Source: Acanthosoma haemorrhoidale
Lineage: Eukaryota > Arthropoda > Insecta > Hemiptera > Acanthosomatidae
Direction: 5' to 3'
Assembly (NCBI GenBank): GCA_930367205.1
Contig: OV884015.1
Span: 80,801,341-80,865,340 of the forward strand
DNA: 64,000 bases
In this document: piece by piece, positions 33,929 through 46,965 of the stretch
How the letters are laid out: each line of letters starts with the position of its first letter
How positions within the stretch are numbered: position 1 is the first letter of the stretch
Made by a program: the position numbers and the translations under genes
Notes under the pieces: model-generated
The model's database searches: none
What the model was told of the DNA's origin: nothing
The model's input: the letters and a program-made list of their open reading frames with translations, nothing else

Positions 33929-36900
33929 GTCGGTCTTTTGTTGAGGTTATTTCAACTATTCTAAGATAGAAATCTTAACTGCAGAATATGCCCATCTAAA
34001 CCTTTTTTATTTACTCGAATATCACAATCGAAGGGAATCCATTTAAGAATTTTATCGTTGCTCCTTTAATGGGAGACTATTTTATAACCCTGGAAATCGG
34101 ATAATCGCATTATCACTGCTTTTTAGACTATTGTGCTTTTTAATGCTTCATTTTCTTTCACCTCTCCATTGCTATTATATACCTAATATGGTGAAAATAT
34201 AAACATTTGCTAGAATTTGCCACCACCTACCATTTCTAAACAAATATTTTAACTGTATCACGTCTCATTTTGTTATATCCTTTCAGCATCTGCAACAATC
34301 TTTGAGCTAGTATTTTTGGCATTCTTGTCACGGACATGGAAAAAGTTGGACTTATTAACAATTTACAGTGTTCATACTTCGGTATTTTATTAGTTCATTT
34401 CATGTGTCCTAATATTTTAAATTATACAATTTTGAATCGAAACTTCCACAACGCCCAACAGAGCCATCCTCCTAAAATAGTCAAACGCCACAAGTACAAT
34501 ATCCAAACCAGCACATAGGGGGATGGTACCAGACTGCTGGCACAGGCTCTGGTGAAACAGTGGCTTAAGACAACTTGAATAATTCAGTGGACCCGCTGAT
34601 ATATTGCCAGATGAAGTGGCCTGTCATACCAGAGGCCTTCAGGTTATTTACCGACCCCAGCTGGGCACACATCCCTTATTTCCGTCTCTTCAATTTTACC
34701 TTTCCTCTTCATATTACCATTCTCAAACAGACATTTTTCACCTGGGATGTGTGTTAACATTGTTACCACTCTTTGAATTATCACATTTTTCTCTTTCTTC
34801 TTCTGATTTAGGGATAAAAAGTGCCTTCTTTTAATTTTAGACAAGTACATGAATTGTCTTTCACATATCCACCAGTCATTCATTACCACCCTACTAAAAA
34901 TCCGAAGTTTTGAGATGATTTATTTAATTATGTTGTTCATTAAACTTTGGATTTTCATTGAAGAGACAGTTTACCCAAAAACCTGCAACTTTGTGATAAA
35001 TATCCATGGTAAGAAGTAGCGATGTTCCTATGTATATCCTATGCTCTATGTATATGTATATTTCCGGTTACTATATTTTAACAAACCCCTTAACCAGAAA
35101 ATTTAAATAGGTCAAATCATTTTTACGACCAAAATCGTAAAAAGTTTTTTAGCCCTGACACAAACCTCTCAACAACATCCGTTCTTCTAATCTTTAAATC
35201 TAGACCAGGTCCTTATCTTACTCTAATCTAATAATTCATAACTCGCCATTATTTTTCTATTTATTTTTCCTTTACTTTTATTCATTTCCTAGTTTAAAAC
35301 TTCCCTGCAATATTTTACGCTTATTGTCCCATTATAATAAATCGTATATTTGCTCAGTTCCAATAGATATCGAATGTCATACAACTCAATTCGTTTTTTG
35401 TTTCAACCCTGTTGGCTCGTATGAGTGACCGCATATGTACGTATATCCATTTTTAGCCAGCTAGACATAATATTCCTATTCTTTCTAGATGATTTCCCAG
35501 AATAAAGTTTTTTACATTTAACATGCTGGGAGACAGATAGACATAATAATGAAAATTGCTCCATATACATATGAAAATAGAACCTCCCCCTTTGGCCTTT
35601 GTGGAAAAAAATCAACTGGAACCAGTGTAGAATAAAACATTTTGACCGATTTAATTCAATATTCAAATTTATCTACACCAGTTATTTTTTTATTTTTATT
35701 GTTTCATTGACGAGGTCAATGATCCTCGGATATGCGAACGCTCCTTGGGAAATGTGAAGCCGTCGCGGAGGAATGGTGAGACAAAGAAGAATTCGGCCAC
35801 CCAGGGTCTGAATGATAAGGAGTTTAATTTCCTACCAGAGTATTTGAATTATTGTCCCCGATGGAGTCGCAGGGAATCGACTGCTGCCGTGATCTGAATA
35901 CAGTGTCTCATCCCCGACACCTTAGAGGTGACTCCTTTGTGCCCTGCTGTAGCCAATATCACGGTCTCTCGAGCTGACAATATGAGTTTCTTCCCATATT
36001 CTTCCAACGCGTATATTTGGGCGAAATGAAAGTAGCATAGCACAGAATAAAATAAATTCACTTGTGCATTTTTTTTTTTTTTTATAGATTAATTCATCCC
36101 TTCTTTTTATCTTACAATAATAAGATGTAATTATAAATCAAATTATTAACTTAAGAGAAATTCGCAGAACACATTTGTCCCTACTGTATTGAGTTAATTC
36201 AACACAATTTAATTCGTGTAGGTGATGCTTGATTTTTATAACATTTATTAAAAGTCAATTATTTATTATGTGTATAAATGATAAGCACACATTTGCATTA
36301 CATGTATAAATACTTACACAGTCCACGAATTTGTCGTTTTTTTAACTAGTGTATCTGTGTACCAGGTTTATCAAACAAAAACGTATTATCAAACAGTGAA
36401 TATTGACTTCCCTCCAAATGGTTTGAAATAGAATCTGCTGTTTGAATCTAATCAATGAGGGACAATTTGATTATTGTGCAAATTTTCAATAGATACCAGA
36501 AAGATGATGAACATTAACGGAAAATACTTAGTCTTCACAAAAAAGTAACAATGGCACGAATCTCATAATTTTATTAATAAACATACGTTTGAACGTCCCC
36601 GCAGCAAAGGGGCAAGCACCCTGGCTTCTAGCTTCAGAGGCTATAGGACTTTTTTCATTGGGAATAGGTCTCGTCAGGGCTCACTCAGCCAGGGAGAAGA
36701 TAAATGAGTAGCTACTTGCGTTAAAAGATAGTGAATGCGATGGAGAAAATGGAGGTAATTCAATAGTGCTGGTCATTCTAGCTTTTTCATTTCCTGTTAT
36801 TTATAATGTATGCCTCAATTATTGATCTTGAATTGATAAACAAATTTATACGAATTGTTCCAAGTTTATTTACATCATATTAATAATTTTATTTACATAC

Positions 36901-37136
36901 ATTTGTTCGCTCTTTAAAACAAACGATTCCCTATTATCTTCTTTGTTTTATAACCTCATGGTGGAATGCACGGTGTGTTAACAATGTGATTCATATGTAG
37001 GAGTGATCAACGATGAACAATGAGCTCTTAGTATAATATATAATGTAACTATATGAAAATATAATTCTAATAATTTTTGGATAGTTTCGCAATCTGTATG
37101 AAATGGTCGAGGTAATAAATAGTTTAGAAATTCATT
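33929..37136. other. No gene recognised; two G+C-richer blocks
   Basis: Mostly A+T-rich. Block 35700-36010 is G+C-richer and has a 70-codon minus-strand frame (35849-36061) without recognisable motif or good splice sites. Block 36595-36730 is also G+C-richer, with no motif. A T15 run sits near 36069-36083. Confidence 0.45.
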
Positions 37137-37146
37137 ATGAGTATTT
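37137..37146. repeat. Target-site duplication of LINE B (5' side)
   Basis: ATGAGTATTT, repeated exactly at 37726-37735 after the A-tail. Confidence 0.75.
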
Positions 37147-37725
37147 GAAGAAAATATATAAATGTGTCCTCCGGCCAGCCCTGCTGTACGGTGCCCCGCT
37201 ATTTACCCACTTGACTGACAATATGTCATATGTCTCCAACATTTCCAGAATGGGATCATGCGAAAAGTGGTCCAACATACCTCTTTCGAGAGGTTGAAGA
37301 ACGCTGATCTGTACCCGTTGCTTGGTGGGCCGTCGGTGGGTGTGTTCATCCGCCGGAGACACATTAACTTTTTTTTGACTCGTTGCAGGACCCGACAAAC
37401 CCAGTGTTTAACACTATGACCCCACTACCCTTCCCGCATCGATGACAACAGACTGTCGGGGAAAAATTAGGTTAAGAGTTAGTATGTAAGTTAGTTTTAA
37501 GGTTGATCAAAAAGGTGAGCCCCATCACCTTTATTAGTCAGTTTAGTCCAGTCACGTATAATGTATATCATTATACTTGTTTATTCATTATATAATTTTT
37601 ATAAAATAACAAAACCTGTATATAATGTAGCGATGCTACAGGAAATACAAAAATAATTTGTAAATAGACTCGCCTGAGGATCTATAATTATCTGTAAATT
37701 TAAAGGGGCTATGAAAGAAAAAAAA
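37147..37725 (+). mobile_element. Family B LINE, 5'-truncated copy with TSD
   Basis: A 579-bp insertion that starts inside the RT thumb (IYKCVLRPALLYGAPLF) and continues through the ORF2 tail, hairpin and 3' UTR to ...ggggctatgaaagaaaaaaaa. It is flanked by a 10-bp duplication ATGAGTATTT. Coding is broken: a stop and frame change occur between the thumb and the C-terminal RRRH block. The 3' UTR is nearly identical to the 3105-3640 copy. It sits about 16 bp beyond the donor of the candidate exon at 37754-37978, that is, within its presumed intron. Confidence 0.85.
37511..37532 (+). other. Conserved 3' UTR stem-loop (family B)
   Basis: AAAGGTGA, loop GCCCCA, TCACCTTT: a perfect 8-bp stem. It matches 606-623 in sequence orientation. 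In the 3105-3640 copy the loop interior reads in the opposite orientation. Confidence 0.7.
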
Positions 37726-37735
37726 ATGAGTATTT
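37726..37735. repeat. Target-site duplication of LINE B (3' side)
   Basis: ATGAGTATTT, identical to 37137-37146; it directly follows the A-tail of the insertion. Confidence 0.75.
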
Positions 37736-37753
37736 ATTTTATAGTAAACTTAC

Positions 37754-37978
37754 TTTTTTTTTGCATACTTCGTTTTGCATTCTGTCTGTCGCAGGTTGAT
37801 GGAAAGTGTCACATGAGGATGGTCCAGCTGGCGTGCACGACTCAATGGACCTGTCCGTAAGGTTGGCTGTCCTCTTCATCAGATCATCCGACGCACAAGA
37901 AGTAGAAGATCCTCCGTAAGGCGTCTTCTGACCTCGCATCGACAGGATCAGATCTCTTGGTAGAGCAGCAGCTAGAAC
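37754..37978 (-). CDS. Candidate internal exon (unidentified gene)
   Basis: A 225-nt (75-codon) minus-strand segment open throughout, bounded by gtgtagCAG|GTT at the start and AAA|GTAAGT, a near-consensus donor, at the end. Both ends are phase 0. It is clearly G+C-richer than its flanks and encodes a serine/threonine-rich, soluble stretch (TPYGGSSTSCASDDLMKRT; later CTPAGPSSCDTFHQ) ending CKKK. No domain is recognised. The pyrimidine tract before the acceptor is weak. This is the best of the four exon candidates. Confidence 0.33.
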
Positions 37979-39522
37979 CTGCTACACCCAAAGGGGCTCT
38001 ACCGCATATGATCTTATGACCCGTAGTCGCACATTGTTGCACCCAACTTGGTTATGTGTATATTCAATACTTTTCCTATCATGGAGTATCTGATTATACA
38101 TGAGACTACTCCCTGATAGAAGGTTCTGGAGGATTGGAATCTCACACCAACATAACGTCTCGAATAAACGACATTTTATTGGTAGTTTTGACAATCTTAC
38201 TTGCTAAGTATTCAAAGTCTTACCCAGTCTAATTAAAAACATAGGTCAGTGTTAAATTAACCTCTATCAGCATGTCTCCTTGGCATTTGTAGGTGGTTAT
38301 CGGATTAATAACCAAAAAAAATAATACCTTTTCCTAGTTCAATCCACTTTCTGGTTTTATTTTAAAAGTAACTGCCCTAAAATGTTGAAGAATTACAATT
38401 TATACCATCATAAATTATTAAATGTTTCTTAGTATTAGCAACAAAGTCATTATCTAAATGGGCCAGACAGTAACATCAATTATATTACATTATCACAGTT
38501 TCTGATACTTAAGGAAATGTCCGTACACTCCTTATCTCTTAGGTATCAATGTTTGAAAACTGCATGCACCCATTACAATTCTACACCATCTGTAGAATAT
38601 CACGAGGGGCGTTGATGAAAGGAAATGCTGAAACACAAACTATTCAGCATGAATATTGGAACAGTTGAAGCGAACTTTGTATTTAACACCATGATTTATG
38701 CTCAGCCCTCTGAATACCCAACAGTTCTAACGTATCGGTCACCCCCGACCCAAAGGACAACATCAGAAGTTGCTTGAAGAATGCAATAAATCGTCTAAAA
38801 TGTGAATGTTAATAGGTCGAATGTTATCGATTAAAATGTCATAATATCTGTCTTGTTTATTTGCCTTTTACAAAATTATATGTTTAAATTATACAATTAT
38901 TCAAAATTATATGTTTAAGCACTACTAGTTTTGAAAAATATTGGCAGCTATTGTGATTTTCCGCTCTTCGTTCAACCCGCCATTTTGAGATAAAATGTAA
39001 GGAACTGATAAGTTTGAGAAATCACGTTTCAGGAATTTCGGTAATTATTCCCGAATATAACAACAAAATAAAATGTGACGCATTTTAGAAAGGTTTTAAA
39101 ATTATAGTTTTACCACATTGCAAGAATTAAAAATTTATTTATTTATTTGTCAGCATTGAGTCAGTGTGTAGTTGATAAATTAGTTGGTATTAAAAAAATC
39201 AATAATTTTTAGTAAAATAAAAATGATATCTTAATTAGCCTGGGAATTTGACCCTTATGAACAATCATTTATTATATATAAAGGGGAATTTTTGATAGTA
39301 TCAGTCCCCGCTAATATATGACATATAGTAAAAAAAAAAAATAACAAATTAATTATATAAAAATAAAAGACACGTATTCTTGGAATTAAAATTATAAACT
39401 GAAATGTATGTGTATGTGTATTCATACATAAATTTTTAAAAACATACACCTATAAAAGTGGTGTAGGTATAGAATTCTTGAATAACAATACGAAATAAGC
39501 GTTTTCGTTTCTCAAACGGTCA
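37979..39522. other. No gene recognised
   Basis: A+T-rich. The minus-strand frame 37982-38194 lies directly upstream of the candidate exon and would be intronic. Confidence 0.5.
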
Positions 39523-39806
39523 TTAATCATCGTGTGCCCCAATCCACCAACTCAATCCTTCTTTAACAATCCCATTAATACATTCTGTAGTCGGGTTCAG
39601 GGCCTGTAGAAACTTCCTATACATGTATCTGTCCTCTGGCAATCGCTTCAACTTTCTGTTATGCTGTCAGTATTTCTTTGTTCTGGACATTCTTCCCACA
39701 TGGTCCCCTCTATATTTTCTTGGTCTTCCTCTCAGTCGCTTTCCTTCAGACCTAGTGTACACTACATTCTTTGGACTTGACCAAAATGTTTAATTGCTCT
39801 ACTCTG
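39523..39806 (-). pseudogene. LINE ORF2 C-terminal relic
   Basis: Minus strand: AIKHFGQVQRM (about 39800-39766), then GKRLRGRPRKYRGDHVGRM (about 39744-39690), then after a TGA the same frame continues with LPEDRYMYRKFLQALNP and ends at TAA (39525-39523). These match the tail of many LINE RT proteins: 'I+WFGHV.RM...GRPR.RW.D...LA.DR..WR......'. One in-frame stop and a short frame change near 39760 show decay. The clade is uncertain; the RT core is not recognisable upstream. Confidence 0.6.
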
Positions 39807-42040
39807 GAAATATTTTTTTTTCTTCAGTAGGGGTTTCGCATCTATCCAGTTGAGTTTTAGAGGTCTGTTATTATAAAACCATTTTTGAAACCACAACGAA
39901 ACTCTTAACTGTCCCTAGATTCTATTTGAAAACAGTAAATTAATGAATAAACGTCGTGTACGTTAGGCTCACAGTACGTTCACAGATGAAAAGTTAATAA
40001 AATACTGCTAATTAATAATGCAATTAGTGAAGAGGTACTGAGGAGGGAAGTAGGCAATAATTTGCTTGTCAGATATTAGCCCTTCTCAGGTGTGTGTAGC
40101 TCCGCGGAGTTATAACCCTGCTTTGGCTAAACAGCGGTTAGGCCTTCCTGATGGGGCATTAAAGCCAAGATCTCAAATATTTACTAATGCCCCACTGCGG
40201 TACAACACGCTCTACTTTATCAGAATCGCGTCGGTAATCCTGAAGGAGTGCTTTTAAACACCCTAGGGTAGTTAAGACCTCTGAGCTCCTATGTTTCTTC
40301 CACTTCATGAAAGTAAACCTTAGGACTAGGCAGTTTCCTCTGTTTTTAATTTTAAGGCTGCATTCGTGAATGATGGACTAATTGATTTAAATAGGTAACC
40401 TACCGTCACCGGTGCACAGTGGGCGGAATCACAAATCGAGCTGGACAAAAGTAATATCTCTGTTTTATGGGGTAAATTAAAGACAAATTAATGTTTATTA
40501 GACTCAAATGGAGACATCGTTTATTGGAGTGAATACGCCTAACCATTCAAAAATGTTTCATTTTTTATTAAAACATTTACCTAAAAAGATGATTAGCATT
40601 TTATATGCAGGTTTATGCACCTTTTTTCATTTTAATTCGTTTCTGAGTTATAATTGGATATCCCTGAGTCCATTTTATTTACAATTAGCTACAATCATAC
40701 TTTTAATTTAATCGTTATACGAAGTGCATAAGAAACACCAATATAACAAACTACATCACTAAAATCTGTAACTTCTGTAAAAAGTAAAACTGTGCTAAAA
40801 ACAAAATTAGTGTTTAATAAACTAAAATCATTAATTTTAATTAACACCGATGCAACGATCGCACATGTCACGCAATCAAACGAAACTGTTATCTTTTAAC
40901 AGTTAGTCTTTATTTACTTTCTGAAATAAGTTCCTAGGGTTTCTTTGGTTGTAGATTACTAATTTGAAGTGTAAAAACACGATAATTTACTTATTAAATA
41001 AAATCGTATTCAAACGAGCTACTTATAATCTAGGAGGGCAGAAACGTATAGTGATGGACCATTACAACGAATTTTTCACAATATTTTGTCCATTTCTCTT
41101 GACTGGATTTTCTACTTATTCTTTCAGACAGTGGCCGTTTTTCCCTTCCTGGCATCATAAAGATCTCAGGAAAAATTACAGGGGGTGAAAACCGATCCGG
41201 GCACTCACTCGCAGACCACTGCCTAACATGCTAAGAAAAAGACGATTAAGAACAAAAATAAACCATATGTTATTAAGTCGTTAAGATGCTAATAAATAAA
41301 TTACAGCTATTTATTTCCCCTGGTGGCTTCGTTACATGAGTTACATTTTCTCGAAATTGAAACAGTTCATAAAATCAACGGGAAAAAAAATTCCACCCAA
41401 CTCTGCGTTTTCAGGAACCTTTCAAAAAATTCTCCAATATACACGTGATAAATGTACAATATTAGAAAAAATGAAGACAAACTACTTGGATAAAATACAA
41501 TTAAATTAAACAATTTAAAACCTATTTGTACAACTGGATAAACAAGTTAGCAAGCGTTTTCATTTTTTTTAATATTTTTTGAATTTAATGTAATTTGAAA
41601 ATGAGTAGAAACGTCAGGAATCAATAGGAATTTTTTTTAAAATAAGAATAAAATGTATGCAAATTAGTAAGTTTATTTTTTACGTGATTTGTTTTTCGAA
41701 ATAGTTTTTTTTTCATCATTCTTGTTTTTTTTCATCATTTTTGTTTTGTTTTTTTATTAACTGATTCATCAGCTTCAAATACCATAAAATAAAAATAATT
41801 TAGAAGTAAAAATGTTTTAAAAGTCAATTTTTTCACTTTATATGTATCTAAACATTATAATAAAACTAATGTACATAATTGCTCTATAGCAAGGTGTTTT
41901 AATTAAACAGCTATTATAAAACATTACACTCTAATTGGGCAGCTATTAATGCTCTGTTTAAATTAAATTAAAACAGTCCGATTTGTTCTAAATAAATATT
42001 TATGATAAAAAACAAATTACTGACAGATTGTGGAATATAA
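39807..42040. other. No gene recognised
   Basis: A+T-rich. A G+C-richer patch at 40080-40215 has a 63-codon plus-strand frame (40066-40257) with no motif or splice support. Confidence 0.5.
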
Positions 42041-43276
42041 TTATAAAATAGCTTTATTGTTTTTCCACAACTGACAAACTCTTCTTTAATGTACTACTGC
42101 TTCCCACAGCTCTAAGCTGTCGTCTTCAGTTATCTCTATAATAAAATAAAACGTCAAATGATAAAAATGTGTTACTTACGCGTATGGAGAGAAACTAATT
42201 ACTGTTATTACACGTAACAATGCCCACAGTCATTAAGTAAAATATATTTTTTTTCTATTCCTCTCCCAGTAACCGAGACAGTACGGTACTTAGGCTTCCA
42301 TCTCGACAAACGACTGACCTGGAACCCACATACGAGACTAAAAAGACAAGAACTAAACAGACGCTTTGGACAACTGTACAGACTACTTCAAAGGACATCC
42401 CATCTCTCAATAGAAAATAAACTACTAATCTACAAAGTTATACTTAAACCAATCTGGACATACGGAATAGAGCTATGGGGGACAGCAAAAAAGTCGAACA
42501 TCAAGCGTATCCAATCCTTTCAATCCAAAGTCCTGAGAACAATAGTAAATGCCCCTTATTATGTCAGCAACAAAACCCTTCATAACGACCTTAATATACC
42601 CTACATTCTAGAACTCATCCCTTCCAAGTTTATGAAATTCCACAGTAGCCTTTCCAACCACCCTAATCCTGTAGCACAGTCTTTGCACTGCGCCACTCAT
42701 CCCTATAATCCTCCTCGGAGACTGAAACGGCAGTGGCCTCGTGACCTGCTATAATCGCGTGACAGTGGGAGTCCTGGCAATGGCCAGTTTCTCCAATCAT
42801 GTCCTATTGTATGAATGAGTGAGTGAATGATGACTGTAAATATGGTATGAATGAGATCATTTATCTGTATTATTATTGCCTTATAAAAGGCAGATTGTAA
42901 TTATTGCACAATAAAGTTATAAATTTTTTTCCACTAACTGTGCCGAACTGTGTCTATTTTGAAAATGTCCTTCTATTCTGTTACAATTCAAAATTCAAAA
43001 ATACAACTAAATAGTAAATAATTCATTATTATTTTAATTAATTACAATATTTCAAAATAAGTACAGATTTAGTGGAATATAATTTATATATTATTTAAGG
43101 AATGTGGCCATTGTTACGTATAATAATAGTAATTAGTTTGTCTCCATATAGGCAGGTAAAAGTTTTTATTATTTTACATTTTATTTTATTGTAGAGATAA
43201 CTGAAGATGACAGTTGTCGCTATTGCATTAAAGAAGAGGTAATCAGTTGTGGAAATACAATAAACCTGTTTTATAA
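42041..43276. mobile_element. MITE-like element with about 185-bp terminal inverted repeats, disrupted by LINE A
   Basis: Left arm 42041-42228 and right arm 43094-43276 are imperfect inverted repeats. Both contain tccacaactga, ctcttctttaatg, cttcagttatctct, aataaaataaaa and ctaattact(g/a)ttatta(c/t)acgtaacaatg(c/g)cca. Between them lies a family A LINE fragment (42256-42915), which accounts for most of the interior. Without it the element would be about 575 bp. No transposase sequence is present. Terminal bases and target duplication could not be fixed. Superfamily unknown. Confidence 0.75.
42256..42915 (+). mobile_element. Family A LINE fragment nested in the MITE
   Basis: The plus strand encodes the ORF2 C-terminal part with an open frame from the block ETVRYLGFHLDKRL to a TAA after PRDLL (about 42752). 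It is uninterrupted, unlike the full-length copy, so it reveals the base deleted there near 14945. The 3' UTR has an internal deletion (cctattgtatgaatg at about 42806), losing roughly 130 bp relative to the full-length copy. The end is attattgcacaataaag (42901-42916). Short T-rich matches flank it, but no secure duplication. Confidence 0.85.
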
Positions 43277-46200
43277 GTATTTATGGTGAATTAAGTCTAT
43301 TATCATATTGCATCGAAAGCACTATGAAGAGTGGCTTCATATCATCCACTATTGGCATGTAAGGGTCATCAGAACCTGAACTTTCCCGATGGCTGTTGTA
43401 GCAATTAATGCGGCACTTGAAGCCAATTAAGAACTGATGAAGTGTATCGAACTGTTGCAGGGGCGTTACAGGTAGTAGCGCTTATCCGCCGGACAGTGTT
43501 GCAGCTCTCCATCCCACACACATATACAACAATTGGGGGGGAGGTTCAATATTGATACACTCAACCCTAATGATTGTATTTGTCTCTTTTATAATAATTC
43601 AGTTTATGATTCCAGCATATATAGCCTTTAATTTTTAGTGGATGTCTACTCCTGTTAACGTTACTGATTCCAACATAATCATCTCCTATTTTCCTATTAT
43701 TTTCCATTCTGTCTTAAAATAAAAACCTACAACAGCATTGCGAACTAACTTTATTACACTTCACTACTTCTTCAATACCGTATATTCTAGTGGAGTAGTT
43801 AATTTAACAACGCAACAATTAAAAAGTTGTAGAATTATTTTACTTACCTCATTCTCATTCTATATCTTTTTTTTTTACAAGTGGTAATAATTAAACAGAA
43901 ACGATGTTACATCAACCAAGGAGGAGGGTATTGAATGAGGATTAGACAATAATAAACTTCTTATATCTGAAAACCACACTCAAATATGACATTAAAATTT
44001 AACTTGCTCCGAGACTCCACCACTTGCTACCTCATATGAAGGATGGAAAAGCTGTGGTCAATAGGCCCTTCGCCAGTAAGGAAGGGAAAACAGTGGCCAT
44101 ACCAGGAAAAATAAATATGAATAATTATTCACAACCCACGAAAGAAATGTTTAGTTGCATGCTTAAATATCGAAACATGAGTCAATAATAAAAACAATTT
44201 CAATGCAACATCAAAATAACCCATGTTCTGTTACTTTTCGAACCCAGCTATATAGGTGTTAACTATTAGGTATTTAAAGAAAGAACCAGAAAATTCACGA
44301 AATTCCAACAATCATGGTATTTACCCATCCAACATAGTTTTGCCTAGATTCCTTCATTAGTATTTCCATTCCTTTGTACCCACATGCTCTAACATTGCGC
44401 ATACCACACCATGTTTTTGTATTAAATTGCTCATGATTATGTCAACAGTATACAATCGTACCGTTTATTGGCAATATTATTTTGCGATTTGGCTCACAAA
44501 TTTCAGTTTTAGTTTTTTGACGATCCGTCAGTACATAGGAGGTCCGGTTTTCTTGCCAAGAGACTTAACATCTTTATTTTTCTGCACAAAGACGAAAAAA
44601 GAAGCAGTAGTTTAAAGAAGATTTTTTGGTGTTCTCCATTTGTTTAAACATGCAATAATTACCAGCTGTTTTACGTGCTTTACCTCAGTCAACACTTATC
44701 CCAAACACTGTTTGCAAGTGACATTAGCCGTGTAGGTATGTGTCCTAAATTCGATTGGTTAATCAAATCATTACTTACTACTTATGAATGAAAACAAATT
44801 ACAAATTGCCAATAATTGTACTCCCATTTATATTAAATTATTATATATTATAGACTGGCACTATTAGTTCTGACTTTCGGCTATACAGTGAAATATTTCA
44901 ACAGAGAACGTACTACCATTGAAAAAAATATGCATAATAGTCAATACAAATAAAAAAACGAAGCACTATTCATGATTCGTAAATAATTGAATGAAATAAA
45001 CAAATTATTCAAAGAAACCTTTTAACCAAAATTCAGTGGGCACTTTCGATATCGGGAATAAAAACAATATACTGTAGTATAAAGTCTGGACTTGTATACT
45101 CAAAGCAAATTTTTAAGTAAACACGTTTAGGATAACTGCTACAGTTTTATCATTATAAAGTAATTAAAAATACAAATACTATTTAGAATCTGTGGAAACT
45201 GAAGTAATATACACAAGGTATAATTTGAACATTAGCTTTACTTACTTACTGAAATATGTAGTGAGCTTAGTAAAAAAAAATTAATTACTGTTCCCTAAAG
45301 ACAGGCGACAGAAGGCACTGCTAGAGATTAAGTGGTTCTCCGCCATTAAGTACTTTTTGTACAGCTCTGCTTAAGTGCTTTCTCAACTAAGAGCTGGGAG
45401 TGGTAGGATAAAGTTTGCCAATCAATCAACTAGGGAACATCTATCATCGGCTATAAACTTGCTATTTTTTTGCTTTGGCATTTTTAATTTGCAGCCTCGT
45501 CGATTATGAGGTATTAGCATACGCTTGTTAAGTCGGCAAACTTTAAGATTGTTTGGGTTTGCGTCCTCCCACTCTCATATCCATGACCGGACCTATAATG
45601 TCGATTTCATGCTAACCAAAAAATCATCTATGTTCTACGATATTTTTTTTAAAACCTAATTGCTGAGCCCAAGGAGAAATGCTTTATTTTTATTAATGAA
45701 CGTGTGCGTGCAGTATGTTTACCAATACTGGTCGTAAGAATGAAATTTGAACCCTCGAAATACGTTGATCAGTTTTCGGTTAAAATATTGGCTATGTTTC
45801 GCTAAAGTGATTTAGAAGAAGCTAACTCAGAAGCTATTTTAGATTAAAAAAATGTATTCTTGTGAGCGCGATAAGCGTACATGGATTGAAAAGTGAAATA
45901 TATTAAAGAAACTGATGAATCTTCAGGATTCAGGAGCTCTTTCACCAAGGTGTGAATCAAAAATACTGAAACCGTCCACAAAGTAATAGAGTCCATCATT
46001 CGTGCTGCAGTCGGAACCAAAACAGATCTCGTTACAGCAAGATCAGAAGCGTAAAAATCGACCAGCTGGTCACTCATTAGACGGTGAGACAAATCGCTTT
46101 GGTCTGACCACACACTCAAAGAACACTTTGACCTCAAGGAGTATAATGTATGAATCAGCTGATGTGACTGTGAAAGGACTCAGCTCTCAACACTAAGCCC

Positions 46201-46729
46201 TGATGAGCCCTGTCACCAACCGCAGTAAACAACAGACTGCCCTCCTTCCCACCTGAAATAGCGAAAATTATCCGAGATGCGCTCAGGTGTCGAAATTCTC
46301 AACACCGAAAAGATGGTTGGAGATTCACTTAGATTTAGCCCTATAAATATAGAAAACGTAATTTTCTCCGTGGTTCACACGTTCGGGTGATCACAAACCT
46401 AATTAGACATTTACAGCTGAGGCTGTTATGTCTTTCTTTCTGTTGAATGGTTTATATGTAATTTATCACAATTAACGAATACTATACTTTTAATAAATAT
46501 AACTATATATATCATCTCATAATACTTTATTTTTATATTGGATTCGCTATTAACATTTATTATTACAATGTCATAATTTACAAAACAAAGGTTTGCCTAT
46601 TTATCACCATAATGCAGTAATTTTAACAGCTCTTAGAAGGTTGCAAACAATCAGTCTTATGATAGATAGTATGCAGTAATATTGAAATGATTTTTCTTTG
46701 TAAACAAATATATTGTGGAGTTGTTGAAA
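43277..46729. other. No gene recognised
   Basis: A+T-rich. The frames at 45844-46137 (minus) and 46002-46196 (plus) overlap on a G+C-richer patch, but neither shows a motif or clear splice sites. Confidence 0.45.
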
Positions 46730-46965
46730 CTTCTGGTATCCGGTGGCGAGGCTATGAGGACCATGGAGTACTTCCCAAGACTTCCTCTTTCGCATGCGAG
46801 AAGGGTGACAACCATGTGAATTTGTGAAGTCTCTGGGATGCTTGTAACTACTGCATGAATGAAAATTGTAAATATGGTATGAATCATAGCATTGAACACA
46901 ATTACTTATTTCCCAATAAGGCAGATTGTAATTTTATCCCAATAAAGATTTGATTTGAAAAATTA
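46730..46965 (+). mobile_element. Family A LINE 3' UTR fragment
   Basis: Shares the 3' UTR blocks (tatccggtg, acttcccaagactt, cgcatgcgagaagg, aaatatggtatgaatcat) and the end ggcagattgtaattttatcccaataaag. It contains no ORF2. It belongs to the 'attttatc' 3'-end subfamily, like 6815-7285. Confidence 0.75.

Noticed and set aside
35849..36061. 70-codon minus-strand frame as a host exon
   Set aside because: No good splice acceptor or donor and no recognised domain; kept only as an unexplained block.
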